Assembly (NCBI GenBank): GCA_031253495.1 | Contig: JAIRWC010000019.1 | Span: 1 to 57,100 of the forward strand | Length of the DNA: 57,100 nucleotides | Reading direction: 5' to 3' | DNA from: Oscillospiraceae bacterium | GTDB taxonomy: Bacteria; Bacillota; Clostridia; Oscillospirales; Ruminococcaceae | Shown here: positions 1 to 8,069 of the stretch, piece by piece | How positions within the stretch are numbered: the first letter of the stretch is position 1 | How the letters are laid out: each line of letters opens with the position of its first letter | Position numbers and translations under genes: made by a program | The notes under the pieces: generated by a model | Told to the model about the DNA's origin: nothing | The model's database searches: none | Seen by the model: only the letters and a program-made list of their open reading frames with translations

Positions 1-497
1 ACGGCGAGTTTTACTTTATGGAGATGAACGCGCGGATACAAGTCGAACACCCCGTTACCGAAACCGTTACGGGAATTGATTTAATCAAAGCGCAAATTAA
101 AATCGCGGCGGGGGAAGAGCTGCCGTTTAAGCAAGAGGACGTGGATTTTTCGGGGCACGCCGTCGAATGTCGCGTAAACGCCGAAGACCCCGCGAACGGT
201 TTTCGCCCGTCCCCGGGAAAAATCAAATCGTTGCATTTGCCGGGCGGATTCGGGGTGAGGATTGATTCGGCGGTTTATCAGGGGTATGTAATACCGCCCT
301 TCTACGACGGCATGATTGCGAAGGTCATAGTCAAGGGCGACGGCAGGGCGGAGGCGATTCAGAAGATGCGGGTGGCGCTGGCGGAGTTTTTAATCGAGGG
401 AATAGTCGCCAACATCGATTACCAGCTCGGAATATTGGAGCACAAGGAGTTCATAGGCGGAAGGTACGACATAGGCTTCTTGGAAGGGATAACATGA
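1..497 (+). CDS. accC: Biotin carboxylase subunit of acetyl-CoA carboxylase, C-terminal part (5' truncated)
   Basis: This is the C-terminal ~165 residues of the ATP-grasp enzyme that carboxylates biotin on its carrier protein, the first half-reaction of acetyl-CoA carboxylase. The frame is open from base 3, so the gene starts upstream of the window. The family signature [16 protein letters not shown] is intact, followed by the biotin carboxylase C-terminal domain ([12 protein letters not shown] and [13 protein letters not shown]). The protein ends at a normal family position (GFLEGIT). accD and accA follow downstream on the same strand, so it is probably part of an acc operon. The gene for the carrier protein, accB, is not visible and may lie to the left. 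Pyruvate carboxylase subunit A has the same fold; the acc context favours accC. Confidence 0.93.
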   Translation, partial: GEFYFMEMNARIQVEHPVTETVTGIDLIKAQIKIAAGEELPFKQEDVDFSGHAVECRVNAEDPANGFRPSPGKIKSLHLPGGFGVRIDSAVYQGYVIPPFYDGMIAKVIVKGDGRAEAIQKMRVALAEFLIEGIVANIDYQLGILEHKEFIGGRYDIGFLEGIT

Positions 498-499
498 AA

Positions 500-521
500 A
501 ACCGGCGGCATACCGCCGGTT
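500..521. other. Perfect hairpin just after accC
   Basis: The inverted repeat ACCGGCGG-CATA-CCGCCGGT, extended by one A-T pair, starts two bases after the accC stop codon. No T-run follows, so it is a poor intrinsic terminator. It is more likely an mRNA-end or processing hairpin between accC and the HPP gene. Confidence 0.5.
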
Positions 522-559
522 GACGGGTCTAACTCCGCTTAATTTGAAAGGAGGCCGCC

Positions 560-1081
560 ATGCCCGATTTAAAGAAACTGCTGTCCACGCGGTTAGACGG
601 CGGCGAACCCCACGGCGTGAAGCACGTCTTGCTGCAATGCGCGCTTGTGTTCGGTTCAATAGGGCTGATAATGACGCTGTACGAGTTTTTCGGCGGAATA
701 GTGGTCGCGTCGCTTGGGGCGAGCGGGTTTATCCTGTTCGTAACGCCCCACACGCAGACCTCGCGCGCGATTAACTTAATCGGCGGATACGTCTGCGGCT
801 CGGTGTCGGGGGTTGGGTTCGGGTATTTGCACAAGGCTTTGGGGGTCCTCGATTTTGAGAAGTTTCACGTTACGCTTATAATCGGGTGCGCGGCGGCGGC
901 GGCGTTCGCCATGTTTCTGATGGTGTGGAAAGGGGTGGTTCACCCGCCGGCGGCGGCGTTGGCGCTGGGGTTGGCGGCGGACGCGAAAAGCGTCGTTACG
1001 GCGGCGGCGGCAATGGTGGGAATAGTCATTCTGTGCGGGGTAAGGCGGTTGTTGAGCAAATATTTGAAGAACTTGGTATAA
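560..1081 (+). CDS. HPP-family integral membrane protein
   Basis: A 173-residue protein with about four hydrophobic segments (roughly residues 24-42, 45-65, 75-95 and 105-165) and the motif HPPAAALAL near residue 131, which names the HPP family (PF04982). The family is membrane-embedded; some plant and cyanobacterial members have been linked to nitrite transport, but no role is known for bacterial members like this one. The start is well supported by AAAGGAGG six bases before the ATG. The gene sits between accC and accD on the same strand. Nothing in the sequence says why a membrane protein should lie among fatty-acid synthesis genes. A conserved leader ORF begins 24 bases after its stop. Confidence 0.8.
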   Translation: MPDLKKLLSTRLDGGEPHGVKHVLLQCALVFGSIGLIMTLYEFFGGIVVASLGASGFILFVTPHTQTSRAINLIGGYVCGSVSGVGFGYLHKALGVLDFEKFHVTLIIGCAAAAAFAMFLMVWKGVVHPPAAALALGLAADAKSVVTAAAAMVGIVILCGVRRLLSKYLKNLV

Positions 1082-1104
1082 AATGCAGGAAAGGACGAAT
1101 CACC

Positions 1105-1155
1105 GTGCCGCAATTTTCATTGAATTTTGTGCAAGGTGAGGCGGCACGGTCATAA
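1105..1155 (+). CDS. 16-codon intercistronic leader ORF before accD (diverged copy)
   Basis: A GTG-started reading frame encoding MPQFSLNFVQGEAARS, preceded by the purine-rich site AGGAAAGGA at 1087-1095 and ending in TAA two bases before the accD ATG. The same module, with a nearly identical peptide, occurs before rplF and before addA. This copy differs from those two by R3Q, S7N, A9V and R10Q and has GTG in place of ATG. The DNA also forms a hairpin, with ACCGTGCCGC pairing to GCGGCACGGT across the ORF. accD has no SD of its own at normal spacing; its only upstream GAGG is about 16 bases away and lies inside this ORF. I infer that accD is translated by coupling or re-initiation from this leader. 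The repeat and the frame are seen directly; the function is inference. Confidence 0.6.
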   Translation: MPQFSLNFVQGEAARS

Positions 1156-1157
1156 AA

Positions 1158-2039
1158 ATGGGGCTTGAAGACCTTTTAAAGACGGTAAAAGAGCGGTTCA
1201 AGGACAAAGACGAGAAAGCGGAAACCGCGCGCGGCGGCAAACCCGAAATACCGGGTGATTTGCTTTTCAAATGCCCGCGTTGCCGAACGGCGGCGTATAT
1301 GGAAGAATTCGAGAAGAACCGTAAGATATGCGTTAATTGCAATTATCACTCGCGTTTGACATGGCGGGAAAGGCTTGACATGACCGCCGACAAAGACAGC
1401 TTCAAAGAATTTGATTCGGGGATGGTTTCGCTCAACCCGATAGGGTTTCCCGATTATGAAAAGAAAATATCGGCGCTGTCCGAAAGCCGCGGGATAAACG
1501 AGGCGGTCGTTACCGGCGAATGTACCGTTTCGGGATACCGCGCCGCCGTCGGGATAATGGACAGCGGTTTTATGATGGCGAGCATGGGGAGCGTCGTGGG
1601 GGAAAAAATCACCCGCCTTTTTGAATACGCGACAGAGCGTAAAATGCCGGTAATCGTGTTCGCGGCTTCCGGCGGGGCGCGAATGCAAGAGGGGATAATC
1701 TCGCTTATGCAAATGGCTAAGACAAGCGGGGCGATTGCGCGGCATAACGAGGCGGGGCAGCTGTATATAACCGTTCTGACCGACCCGACCACCGGCGGCG
1801 TAACCGCGTCGTTCGCCTCGCTCGGCGACGTAATAATAGCCGAGCCCAAGGCGTTAATCGGGTTTGCGGGGCGCAGGGTAATTCAAGACACAATCAAACA
1901 GCAGCTGCCCGACGATTTCCAATCCGCCGAGTTTTTGCTGGAAAACGGCTTCGTCGATATGATTGCGGACAGGCATAAGATGCGTAAAATCCTTTCGAGG
2001 TTATTGAAAATCCATAATTACCAAAAGGAGGGGGAATAA
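1158..2039 (+). CDS. accD: Acetyl-CoA carboxylase carboxyltransferase, beta subunit
   Basis: With AccA it forms the carboxyltransferase that moves CO2 from carboxybiotin to acetyl-CoA, giving malonyl-CoA for fatty-acid synthesis in the cytosol. The 293-residue length is usual. The N-terminal zinc ribbon is present (CPRC near 38-41, CVNC near 58-61), and the crotonase-like core contains ASGGARMQEG and the TTGGVTASFASLGD oxyanion-hole region. The ATG lies exactly two bases after the stop of a 16-codon leader ORF and lacks an independent SD. accA begins one base after the stop. Confidence 0.96.
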   Translation: MGLEDLLKTVKERFKDKDEKAETARGGKPEIPGDLLFKCPRCRTAAYMEEFEKNRKICVNCNYHSRLTWRERLDMTADKDSFKEFDSGMVSLNPIGFPDYEKKISALSESRGINEAVVTGECTVSGYRAAVGIMDSGFMMASMGSVVGEKITRLFEYATERKMPVIVFAASGGARMQEGIISLMQMAKTSGAIARHNEAGQLYITVLTDPTTGGVTASFASLGDVIIAEPKALIGFAGRRVIQDTIKQQLPDDFQSAEFLLENGFVDMIADRHKMRKILSRLLKIHNYQKEGE

Positions 2040-2040
2040 A

Positions 2041-2868
2041 ATGAAAACCGCCCCCGAGCCCGCGGCGTCCGCATACGGGCGCCTCGAACTAATCCGCAAT
2101 AAAAAACGCCCCACCGTCAACGACTATATCCCGATGATTTTCCGCAGTTTCACGGAACTGCACGGCGACCGCCATTACGGGGACGACCCCGCGATAATCG
2201 CGGGGGTGGCGATGTTTTCCGGTATCCCCGTTACGGTAATCGCGCAGGTTAAAGGGCGCGACGTCAACGAAAACAAACGCTCGAACTTCGCCATGCCGCA
2301 CCCCGAAGGCTACCGCAAGGCGTTAAGGTTGGCCAAGCAGGCCGAGAAATTCCGCCGCCCGGTAATCTGCCTGATTGACACGCCCGGCGCGTTTTGCGGG
2401 ATTGAAGCGGAAAAACGGGGGCAAGGCGAGGCGATTGCGAAAAATTTGATGGAATTTATGACCCTGCGAACGCCGATTGTTTCCGTCGTGCTGGGCGAAG
2501 GCGGGAGCGGCGGCGCTTTGGCCCTCGCCGTGTGCGACGAGCTGATGCTTCTTGAAAACGCGCTGTATTCGGTAATATCGCCGCGCGGTTTCGCCTCCAT
2601 TCTTTGGAAAGACCCCGCCCGCGAAACCGAGGCGGCGGAGCTGATGAAAATAACCGCCGAGGACTTATTGGGGTTTGGCGTGTGCGAAAGGATTATCCCC
2701 GAATCCGCCGGCGGCGCGCATAACGACCCGCAGCTTACGGCGAAGAACATCTCCGACTGCCTTTACGAATCGATTCAAAGGCATATCAAGACCGACGTCG
2801 GCGTCCTCCTCAAAAACAGATACGAGAAATTCAGGAAAATCGGGATGTTTTCGTTTGTGCAAAAATAA
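2041..2868 (+). CDS. accA: Acetyl-CoA carboxylase carboxyltransferase, alpha subunit
   Basis: The alpha partner of AccD in the carboxyltransferase tetramer. It is 275 residues, somewhat shorter than the ~315 residues common in other bacteria, with a shortened N-terminus. Family motifs are clear: FTELHGDRHYGDDPAI, the RNFAMPHPEGYRKALRL-like segment, PVICLIDTPGAFCGIEAEKRGQGEAIAKN and GEGGSGGALAL. It follows accD with no real gap (TAA, one base, ATG), with AAGGAGGGGG upstream, so the two subunits are co-translated. The next gene, acpP, has its own promoter. Confidence 0.95.
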   Translation: MKTAPEPAASAYGRLELIRNKKRPTVNDYIPMIFRSFTELHGDRHYGDDPAIIAGVAMFSGIPVTVIAQVKGRDVNENKRSNFAMPHPEGYRKALRLAKQAEKFRRPVICLIDTPGAFCGIEAEKRGQGEAIAKNLMEFMTLRTPIVSVVLGEGGSGGALALAVCDELMLLENALYSVISPRGFASILWKDPARETEAAELMKITAEDLLGFGVCERIIPESAGGAHNDPQLTAKNISDCLYESIQRHIKTDVGVLLKNRYEKFRKIGMFSFVQK

Positions 2869-2923
2869 CGAACCGCCTTTTGTGAAGTTGAAAATTTTTG
2901 TAACCGTTTCGCGCTTTTTACTA

Positions 2924-2952
2924 TTGATTATTTTGGCGCAATATCTTATAAT
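2924..2952 (+). promoter_or_regulatory. Promoter of acpP
   Basis: TTGATT at 2924-2929, a 17-base spacer, and a perfect TATAAT at 2947-2952. Transcription should start near 2959, leaving a leader of about 25 bases that carries the acpP SD. The region is AT-rich compared with its surroundings. No FapR-type operator could be recognised. Confidence 0.8.
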
Positions 2953-2984
2953 AATAAAAATAACTGTCAAAGGGGGATTTCAAA

Positions 2985-3215
2985 ATGGTATTCGAAAAAG
3001 TGAAGGCTATTATAATCGACCAATTGGACGTCGACGAAGAGAAGGTTACGCTTACGGCGAGTATTCAAGACGATTTGGGCGCGGATTCGCTTGACGTGGT
3101 GGACCTTGTGATGAGCTTCGAGGAGGAATTTGATTTGGAAATTCCCGACGACCAAGTCGAAACCATAAAAACCGTCGGGGACGTCGTTAAATATATCGAG
3201 GAGAAAACGGAATAA
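2985..3215 (+). CDS. acpP: Acyl carrier protein
   Basis: A 76-residue acidic protein that carries growing acyl chains on a 4'-phosphopantetheine arm during fatty-acid synthesis. The attachment serine lies in [10 protein letters not shown] near residue 36, the canonical DSL motif. Helix III ([22 protein letters not shown]) is typical. The SD AAAGGGGG lies seven to eight bases before the ATG. It follows accA but has its own strong promoter, which suits a highly expressed small carrier. Confidence 0.96.
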   Translation: MVFEKVKAIIIDQLDVDEEKVTLTASIQDDLGADSLDVVDLVMSFEEEFDLEIPDDQVETIKTVGDVVKYIEEKTE

Positions 3216-3225
3216 CGCGTTTAAC

Positions 3226-3276
3226 GGGGGCGGCGGGGCGGCAGGGCGGCGGAGCGGCAGGGCGGCAGGGCGGCGG
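3226..3276. repeat. G-rich GGCAGGGCGGC short tandem repeats
   Basis: Degenerate direct repeats of GGCGGGGCGGC and GGCAGGGCGGC fill the space just after acpP. The last unit merges into the hairpin that could terminate acpP transcription. The clustered G-runs on the + strand could also fold into a G-quadruplex, which is inference. Confidence 0.65.
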
Positions 3277-3298
3277 ATTGCCGCCCCTACGGTTTTTT
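3268..3298 (+). terminator. Probable intrinsic terminator of acpP
   Basis: The stem GGGCGGC (3268-3274) pairs with GCCGCCC (3280-3286) around the loop GGATT, followed after CTACGG by six T residues (3293-3298). The six-base gap before the T-run is longer than ideal, so efficiency is uncertain. Confidence 0.5.
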
Positions 3299-3313
3299 GC
3301 GGGGGATACGGGC

Positions 3314-5473
3314 ATGGAATGGTTGTTGGCGATAATCGCGTTTCTTTTCGCCGGCGCGGCTTTTGCCGCGGCTTGGCTTCAGCGCGGTAAAGCCCTGTCG
3401 TCGGAAAGGCGGCTCGCCGCTTTCTTAAAAGCGAGCAACAGGTATATCGTCATATGGAAATCCGACCTTACCTCAATCACCGTCAACGACGCCTTGAAAA
3501 CCAAGCTGTATTCCTTAGGCAGGAACGCCGACGCGGATTTTATCCTTTCCATTTTCGGCAACGAAAAAACGACGGAGAATTTCGCGCCGTCCGCCCTGCT
3601 TGTCGCCGCCCTCAACGAAAACGGCACGGACAGCGTCTTCACCGCCGCCGGGGGGGAGGTCTGCTACATAAAATGGAGGAGCGAAACCGTTGAAATAAAA
3701 GAATCGGCGGCGGTAATCATCTCCGAGGGGATAGACGAAACCGAGATGCGGTATATCAAAAGCGAATTATACGAACAGCGGCGGCGCAATTATATAACCG
3801 AGGAAAATTTCGACATGGCGATGGAGAGCGCGGAAATAGGCATAATATACATTTCCGTCGACGAACTCCCCCGTATTGAAATGTCGGAGGGCGGCAGGAA
3901 TATGCTCGGCTTTTCGGAGCATGACGAGCTGACTCTCGACGACCTTACGCGAAAGGTTTACAGCGTGGATTTGAACAGTTACCAAATAAAGCTGAAAAAT
4001 CTCTTGGACGGCATAAGCGACGCGTTGGAGGCGGAAATAAAGATACTGATTAAAAGCAACGATTATCACAGCTTCATGCTCAAGTGGCGCGGCGTCAAAG
4101 ACGGGTTCGGCAATGTAACGCGGATAACGGGGGCTTTTATAGACGTTACCAACCAGCGGGAACGGTACAACCTTTACGACGGCGCGAGTCTCGCGGACCC
4201 GATGTCCGGCTTGCTGAACCGCAGGGGGTTTATGGATAAGGGGGGCGCGTTGCTTTCCGCCATAGACGAGGACGGCGGAAAGGCGGTCATGGCTTCGGTG
4301 AAAATCGAGCGCATGATGAAAATCAACTCGCTTTTCGGGAATGAAATGTGGGAGCGCCTTATAAAATGCTACGCGGAAGGGCTGGTAAAGCTGTCCGGGG
4401 ACAAATCGGTGATAGGAAGGCTCGGAACCGACGATTTCGCGCTGATTATGGGTTGCGTGGAACCCCGCCGCGAAATCGAGCGGCTTACGAAGGAACTGCT
4501 GTTTTTCCTCGAGAACTGCTGCGACGACAACATTCTGCCCGCCAATCTGAAAGACCAGGTGCGCTTTGACGCGGGCGTCTGCGTTTACGGCGGAACCGAC
4601 GATATTCAAACGCTTTACTACAAAGCGAACATCATGCTTTACGCGAGCGACGGGATAGGCGCGACCGTATGCCACTATTACGACGACTCCGTCGAAAAGA
4701 AAATACACGACCGCGAGTTAATAGAATATGAAATCGTTTCCGCGCTTAAGCACAACGAGTTTGAACTGTATTACCAGCCTAAAATCAGCTTCAAAACCGG
4801 CGAAATTATCGGGGCTGAGGCTTTGATACGCTGGAACCATCCCAAGCGCGGGCTTATTCAGCCTTACGAGTTTATCCCTATCGCCGAGGACGTGGGCATT
4901 ATTATGAAAATAGACGAATGGGGCGTAAAGCAAGCCTGCCACCAGAACAAATACTGGCAGATTAAGGGTTACAAGCCGATTAAGGTTTCGGTGAACATAT
5001 CGAAGGTTCAGCTTTATAAGACCGATATAGTCAAGACAATCAAGCGCGTTTTGGCGGATTCCGGCCTTGACCCGAAATATTTGGAGGTCGAGATAACGGA
5101 AACAATGGCCGTTCAAGATATCGAGCATACGATTAAAATGCTGGAGAACGTCAGGAAACTCGGCGTTTCCGTATCAATGGACGACTTCGGAACGGGGTAT
5201 TCCTCGCTGTCCGCGATTAAGCAGCTCCCTATCGACGTGTTGAAGGTGGACCGCAGCTTGATTTACGACATATGCGAAAACCCCGCGTCGGAAAACGTCG
5301 CGCGCGCCGTCATCGAAATGGGCAAGGCGATGAATTTCCGCGTGGTCGCCGAGGGCGTGGAAACTCAAGAGCAGTGGGACATTCTTCAACAGCTCGGCTG
5401 CGACGAGGCGCAGGGGTATTTCCACGGAAAGCCGCTCGCGACGGCCGATTTGGAAAGACAGTTCTTTATGTAG
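3314..5473 (+). CDS. Membrane-anchored c-di-GMP phosphodiesterase with degenerate GGDEF and intact EAL domain
   Basis: About 719 residues from the ATG at 3314, chosen because it starts the hydrophobic stretch MEWLLAIIAFLFAGAAFAAAW; an upstream in-frame ATG at 3278 falls inside the acpP terminator region. Order: one N-terminal membrane helix, a low-similarity sensor and PAS-like region to about residue 290, a GGDEF domain (about 295-455), then an EAL domain to the end. The GGDEF signature reads GTDDF, so cyclase activity is unlikely. The EAL domain keeps EAL (GAEALIRW), the Asn of VNIS, EITE, DDFGTGYSS, KVDR, AEGVE and QGY, so it should hydrolyse c-di-GMP. It appears to be monocistronic. The N-terminal signal is unknown. 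Confidence 0.9.
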   Translation: MEWLLAIIAFLFAGAAFAAAWLQRGKALSSERRLAAFLKASNRYIVIWKSDLTSITVNDALKTKLYSLGRNADADFILSIFGNEKTTENFAPSALLVAALNENGTDSVFTAAGGEVCYIKWRSETVEIKESAAVIISEGIDETEMRYIKSELYEQRRRNYITEENFDMAMESAEIGIIYISVDELPRIEMSEGGRNMLGFSEHDELTLDDLTRKVYSVDLNSYQIKLKNLLDGISDALEAEIKILIKSNDYHSFMLKWRGVKDGFGNVTRITGAFIDVTNQRERYNLYDGASLADPMSGLLNRRGFMDKGGALLSAIDEDGGKAVMASVKIERMMKINSLFGNEMWERLIKCYAEGLVKLSGDKSVIGRLGTDDFALIMGCVEPRREIERLTKELLFFLENCCDDNILPANLKDQVRFDAGVCVYGGTDDIQTLYYKANIMLYASDGIGATVCHYYDDSVEKKIHDRELIEYEIVSALKHNEFELYYQPKISFKTGEIIGAEALIRWNHPKRGLIQPYEFIPIAEDVGIIMKIDEWGVKQACHQNKYWQIKGYKPIKVSVNISKVQLYKTDIVKTIKRVLADSGLDPKYLEVEITETMAVQDIEHTIKMLENVRKLGVSVSMDDFGTGYSSLSAIKQLPIDVLKVDRSLIYDICENPASENVARAVIEMGKAMNFRVVAEGVETQEQWDILQQLGCDEAQGYFHGKPLATADLERQFFM

Positions 5474-5540
5474 CCTCGAAATACGCGAATTAAGGAGAAT
5501 AATCCGCGAACCGCCCGTTCACGGGTTATAAACGACAAAC

Positions 5541-6113
5541 ATGAATTATACCGCCATAGCGGAAGCGATTTTGTTCGCGTCGGGGGAACCATTAACGGCG
5601 GAAAAACTTGCCGAAGCCTGCGGCGTTACCAAACGCGAGATAACGCCCGCCCTCGAGCGGCTTGAACGGCGTTATTCCGACGCGGGGAGCGGTCTCGCGC
5701 TTTTGAGGCTGGGAAATTCCTACCAGATAGCGACGCGGGAGGAATACGCGCCGTTCATAAAGACCGCGGTTGAATTGAGGCGCCAAACGCCCCTGTCGGC
5801 GGCGGCGATGGAGACCCTCGCGATTATCGCTTATAACCAGCCGATTTCAAAGGCGTTCGTGGAACAGGTTCGCGGGATAGATTCGGGCAGCGTGGTGAAC
5901 ACGCTCGTCGAGCGCGGGCTCGCGGAAGAAGCGGGGAGGTTGGACTTGCCGGGGAGACCGGCGGCTTACCGCACCACCGAGAATTTTCTGCGGTGTTTCG
6001 GGTTGACCCATATTAAGGATTTGCCGCCCCTCCCGGGGGAAGAGGTGCAGCTGTCCTTCGATTCCGCCGCGGACGACGGGCTTGACGCCGCCCCGCCGGA
6101 GGGAACCTTATGA
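5541..6113 (+). CDS. scpB: Segregation and condensation protein B
   Basis: A 190-residue winged-helix protein of the SMC-ScpAB complex, which compacts and separates chromosomes. The ScpB pattern is clear: AIAEAILFASGEPLTAEKLAEA at the start, LSAAAMETLAIIAYNQPISKAFVEQVRGIDS in the second winged helix, and GRPAAYRTTENFLRCFGL. The acidic C-terminal tail is normal. The usual partner gene scpA is not adjacent in this window. The ATG has no good SD; an AAGGAG about 45 bases upstream is separated from it by a small CCCG/CGGG hairpin. The stop overlaps the next gene (ATGA), implying coupled translation. Confidence 0.93.
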   Translation: MNYTAIAEAILFASGEPLTAEKLAEACGVTKREITPALERLERRYSDAGSGLALLRLGNSYQIATREEYAPFIKTAVELRRQTPLSAAAMETLAIIAYNQPISKAFVEQVRGIDSGSVVNTLVERGLAEEAGRLDLPGRPAAYRTTENFLRCFGLTHIKDLPPLPGEEVQLSFDSAADDGLDAAPPEGTL

Positions 6114-6748
6114 TTGGATGTATAATTCTCGGCGTCGTCGGAGGGCTTGCGTTGTTGGCCGCGCTCTTGCTGTCGCTTTCGGTAAAAGCGGACATAGAGT
6201 ACGAAAACGGGTTTACGGTAAGGGTGAGGTACGGTTTTATAACCCTTTACCCCCGCCCCGAAAAAAAGAAAAAACCCCCGAGGCAAAAAAAAATCAAAGC
6301 CGGGAAAGCACCCCCTTCGAGCGGCGGTTCGTTGCTTGCGAGAACCGCGGAAAAAACGGGGATTGACAAATTCGCGGACGACGTGAAAAAAAAGGGCGGA
6401 CGGGATTTCAGCTTTGAGAAAATCAAGGCGGCTTACGACGGCGCGAAAGCGCCGCTTAAACGGTTCATACAAAAGCTGCGGGTGGAGAAACTTTGGATTA
6501 ACTGCGTGGTCGGCGGGGACGACGCCGCTAAAATCGCGCTTTCCTACGGGGCGCAATCGGCGGTGATAAACGCGTTCCTCGCGTGGCTGAAAGAAACCGT
6601 GAGGCTTCAAATCGCCGAGGTGAGGATTACGGCGGATTTTTTGAAAGAGGAAACGGAACAGCGCTTTAAATGCAGGGTAAGGACGCGGCTTTTCACGGCG
6701 TTTGTCAGCGTGGTTCAATACGCGGTCAAAAGCGTGAAAACGAAATAG
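6110..6748 (+). CDS. DUF2953 family membrane-anchored protein
   Basis: 212 residues: an N-terminal transmembrane helix (IILGVVGGLALLAALLLSLSV), a short beta-rich segment, a Lys/Pro-rich basic linker (near 46-65), and a C-terminal region with LWINCVVGGDDAAKIALSYGAQSAVINAF, matching DUF2953 proteins. In Firmicutes this family commonly sits next to ytfJ and scpB and is thought to be linked to sporulation, though its biochemical role is unknown. It overlaps scpB by four bases and lies 17 bases before ytfJ, so the three probably form one operon. Confidence 0.75.
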   Translation: MIGCIILGVVGGLALLAALLLSLSVKADIEYENGFTVRVRYGFITLYPRPEKKKKPPRQKKIKAGKAPPSSGGSLLARTAEKTGIDKFADDVKKKGGRDFSFEKIKAAYDGAKAPLKRFIQKLRVEKLWINCVVGGDDAAKIALSYGAQSAVINAFLAWLKETVRLQIAEVRITADFLKEETEQRFKCRVRTRLFTAFVSVVQYAVKSVKTK

Positions 6749-6765
6749 AAGGAGGGGCAAATATT

Positions 6766-7173
6766 ATGGCGCAGCATTTGGAAGGCTTGATGGGAACGTC
6801 GATGGACAAAATCCGGGAGCTTGTGGACGTCAACACCATTATAGGCGAGGCGATTACCGCGCCCGACGGCACGGTAATCATTCCCGTGTCTAAGGTGTCG
6901 TTCGGATTCGTTTCGGGGGGGTCGGACATACCCGCGACCGCGCCGAAAGAGGTTTTCGCGGGGGGGGCGGGGGCCGGCGTTACGATTAAGCCGATGACGT
7001 TTATAGTGATTAAGACCGACGGCGACGTAAAACTCCTCGAAGCGCTGCCGAAGGACAACAACATAATGGAAAGCATCTTTGAATCCGCCCCCGAGTTCAT
7101 CGAAAAAATAAAAGCCCTTTTTTCCAAAGGCAAAAAGAAGGGCGAAAGCGGCGCCGCGGCCGAGTCCGAATAG
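6766..7173 (+). CDS. ytfJ: GerW/YtfJ family sporulation protein
   Basis: 135 residues. YtfJ (GerW) is a forespore protein of Bacillus subtilis involved in germination. The family core is visible: IRELVDVNTIIGEAITAPDGTVIIPVSKVSFGFVSGG, then GGAGAGVTIKPMTFIVIK. The start is set by AGAAGGAGGGG before the ATG at 6766, with MAQHLEGLMG matching the family N-terminus. The tail is Lys/Glu/Ala-rich and variable. Its presence implies that the organism makes endospores. It follows the DUF2953 gene in the same operon. Confidence 0.9.
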   Translation: MAQHLEGLMGTSMDKIRELVDVNTIIGEAITAPDGTVIIPVSKVSFGFVSGGSDIPATAPKEVFAGGAGAGVTIKPMTFIVIKTDGDVKLLEALPKDNNIMESIFESAPEFIEKIKALFSKGKKKGESGAAAESE

Positions 7174-7209
7174 GGCTTCGCCGCCGCGAACATTTTTACC
7201 GAGGTTGAA

Positions 7210-7956
7210 TTGGATAAAACACGCGTACAGAAAATTATAGCCGATTCCGGCTACTGTTCCCGCCGCAAAGCGGAAATTTACGTCAAGGCGGGGCAGGTCC
7301 GCGTAAACGGGCGGCCCGTTAAAATCGGGGATAAGGCGGACCCGCTCAAAGACGCAATCACCGTGAACGGCGAAAAATTAACCCTTGGGAACAAGCCGCG
7401 CTATATAAAGTTATACAAGCCGCGCGGCTATATTTGTTCCCTGTTCGACCCGCGCGGCAAGAAGCCGGTCGTCGAACTGCTCGGCGGCGTCCGCGAACGC
7501 GTTTACCCCGCGGGCAGGCTGGACGTCAATTCGGAGGGTTTGATTTTCTTAACCAACGACGGTTTTTTTTCGCAGCATATCACCCACCCGAAGAACAAAA
7601 TTAAAAAAACCTACCGGGTAACCGTTTCGGGAGAAGTTACGGAGGAAACGGCCGCATTCCTCGCGGCGGGGGTGGAACTGGGCGGCGACGGGAAAACGCG
7701 CCCGTGCGACGTCGGGATAATTGTGTCCGGGGCGGAAAGGTCGGTCTTGAGGATAACCGTTTCCGAGGGGAAGAACCGCCAAATCAGGCGGATGTGCGAC
7801 GCGGCGGGGTTGCCCGTTTCACGGTTGAAGCGGGTTTCCGTCGGCGGGGTGAGGTTAGGGATGCTCAAGCCCGGGGAATACGCCGATTTAACCGCCGACG
7901 AACTGAAGCTGCTGGGTTACGGCGGCGCGAATAAAAAAACGCCGCGCCACTTGTAA
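7210..7956 (+). CDS. rluB: 23S rRNA pseudouridine synthase, RluB type (TTG start)
   Basis: 248 residues. It isomerises a uridine of large-subunit rRNA. An N-terminal S4 RNA-binding domain (VQKIIADSGYCSRRKAEIYVKAGQVRVNG) precedes the catalytic domain. The active-site aspartate lies in YPAGRLDVNSEGLIFLTNDG, and RITVSEGKNRQIRRMCDAAG is the second signature. The start is taken as TTG at 7210 because it gives the normal N-terminus of this family and has GAGG at usable spacing; no ATG precedes the S4 domain. Its TAA stop overlaps the -35 box of the next promoter. Confidence 0.9.
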   Translation: MDKTRVQKIIADSGYCSRRKAEIYVKAGQVRVNGRPVKIGDKADPLKDAITVNGEKLTLGNKPRYIKLYKPRGYICSLFDPRGKKPVVELLGGVRERVYPAGRLDVNSEGLIFLTNDGFFSQHITHPKNKIKKTYRVTVSGEVTEETAAFLAAGVELGGDGKTRPCDVGIIVSGAERSVLRITVSEGKNRQIRRMCDAAGLPVSRLKRVSVGGVRLGMLKPGEYADLTADELKLLGYGGANKKTPRHL

Positions 7957-7979
7957 TTTTTTCCGCGGCGTAGTATAAT
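7951..7979 (+). promoter_or_regulatory. Promoter of the biotin-dependent carboxyltransferase operon
   Basis: TTGTAA (7951-7956, overlapping the rluB stop), a 17-base spacer, and TATAAT (7974-7979). Transcription should begin near 7986, giving an untranslated leader of about 84 bases before the GTG at 8070. Confidence 0.75.
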
Positions 7980-8069
7980 TCAAGTATGCCGGTACGGAAC
8001 GGTTACGCGGCGGTTGCGCGTAAAACGCGGAATTGCCGTAAAAGATTATACCGCAAGGGGGTTTTGCGC

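Noticed and set aside
3314-5473. An active diguanylate cyclase
   Set aside because: The GGDEF signature reads GTDDF, so the active site is degenerate.
7986-8069. ATG at 7986 as the carboxyltransferase start
   Set aside because: It coincides with the predicted transcription start, has no SD, and the added residues are basic and unlike the family.
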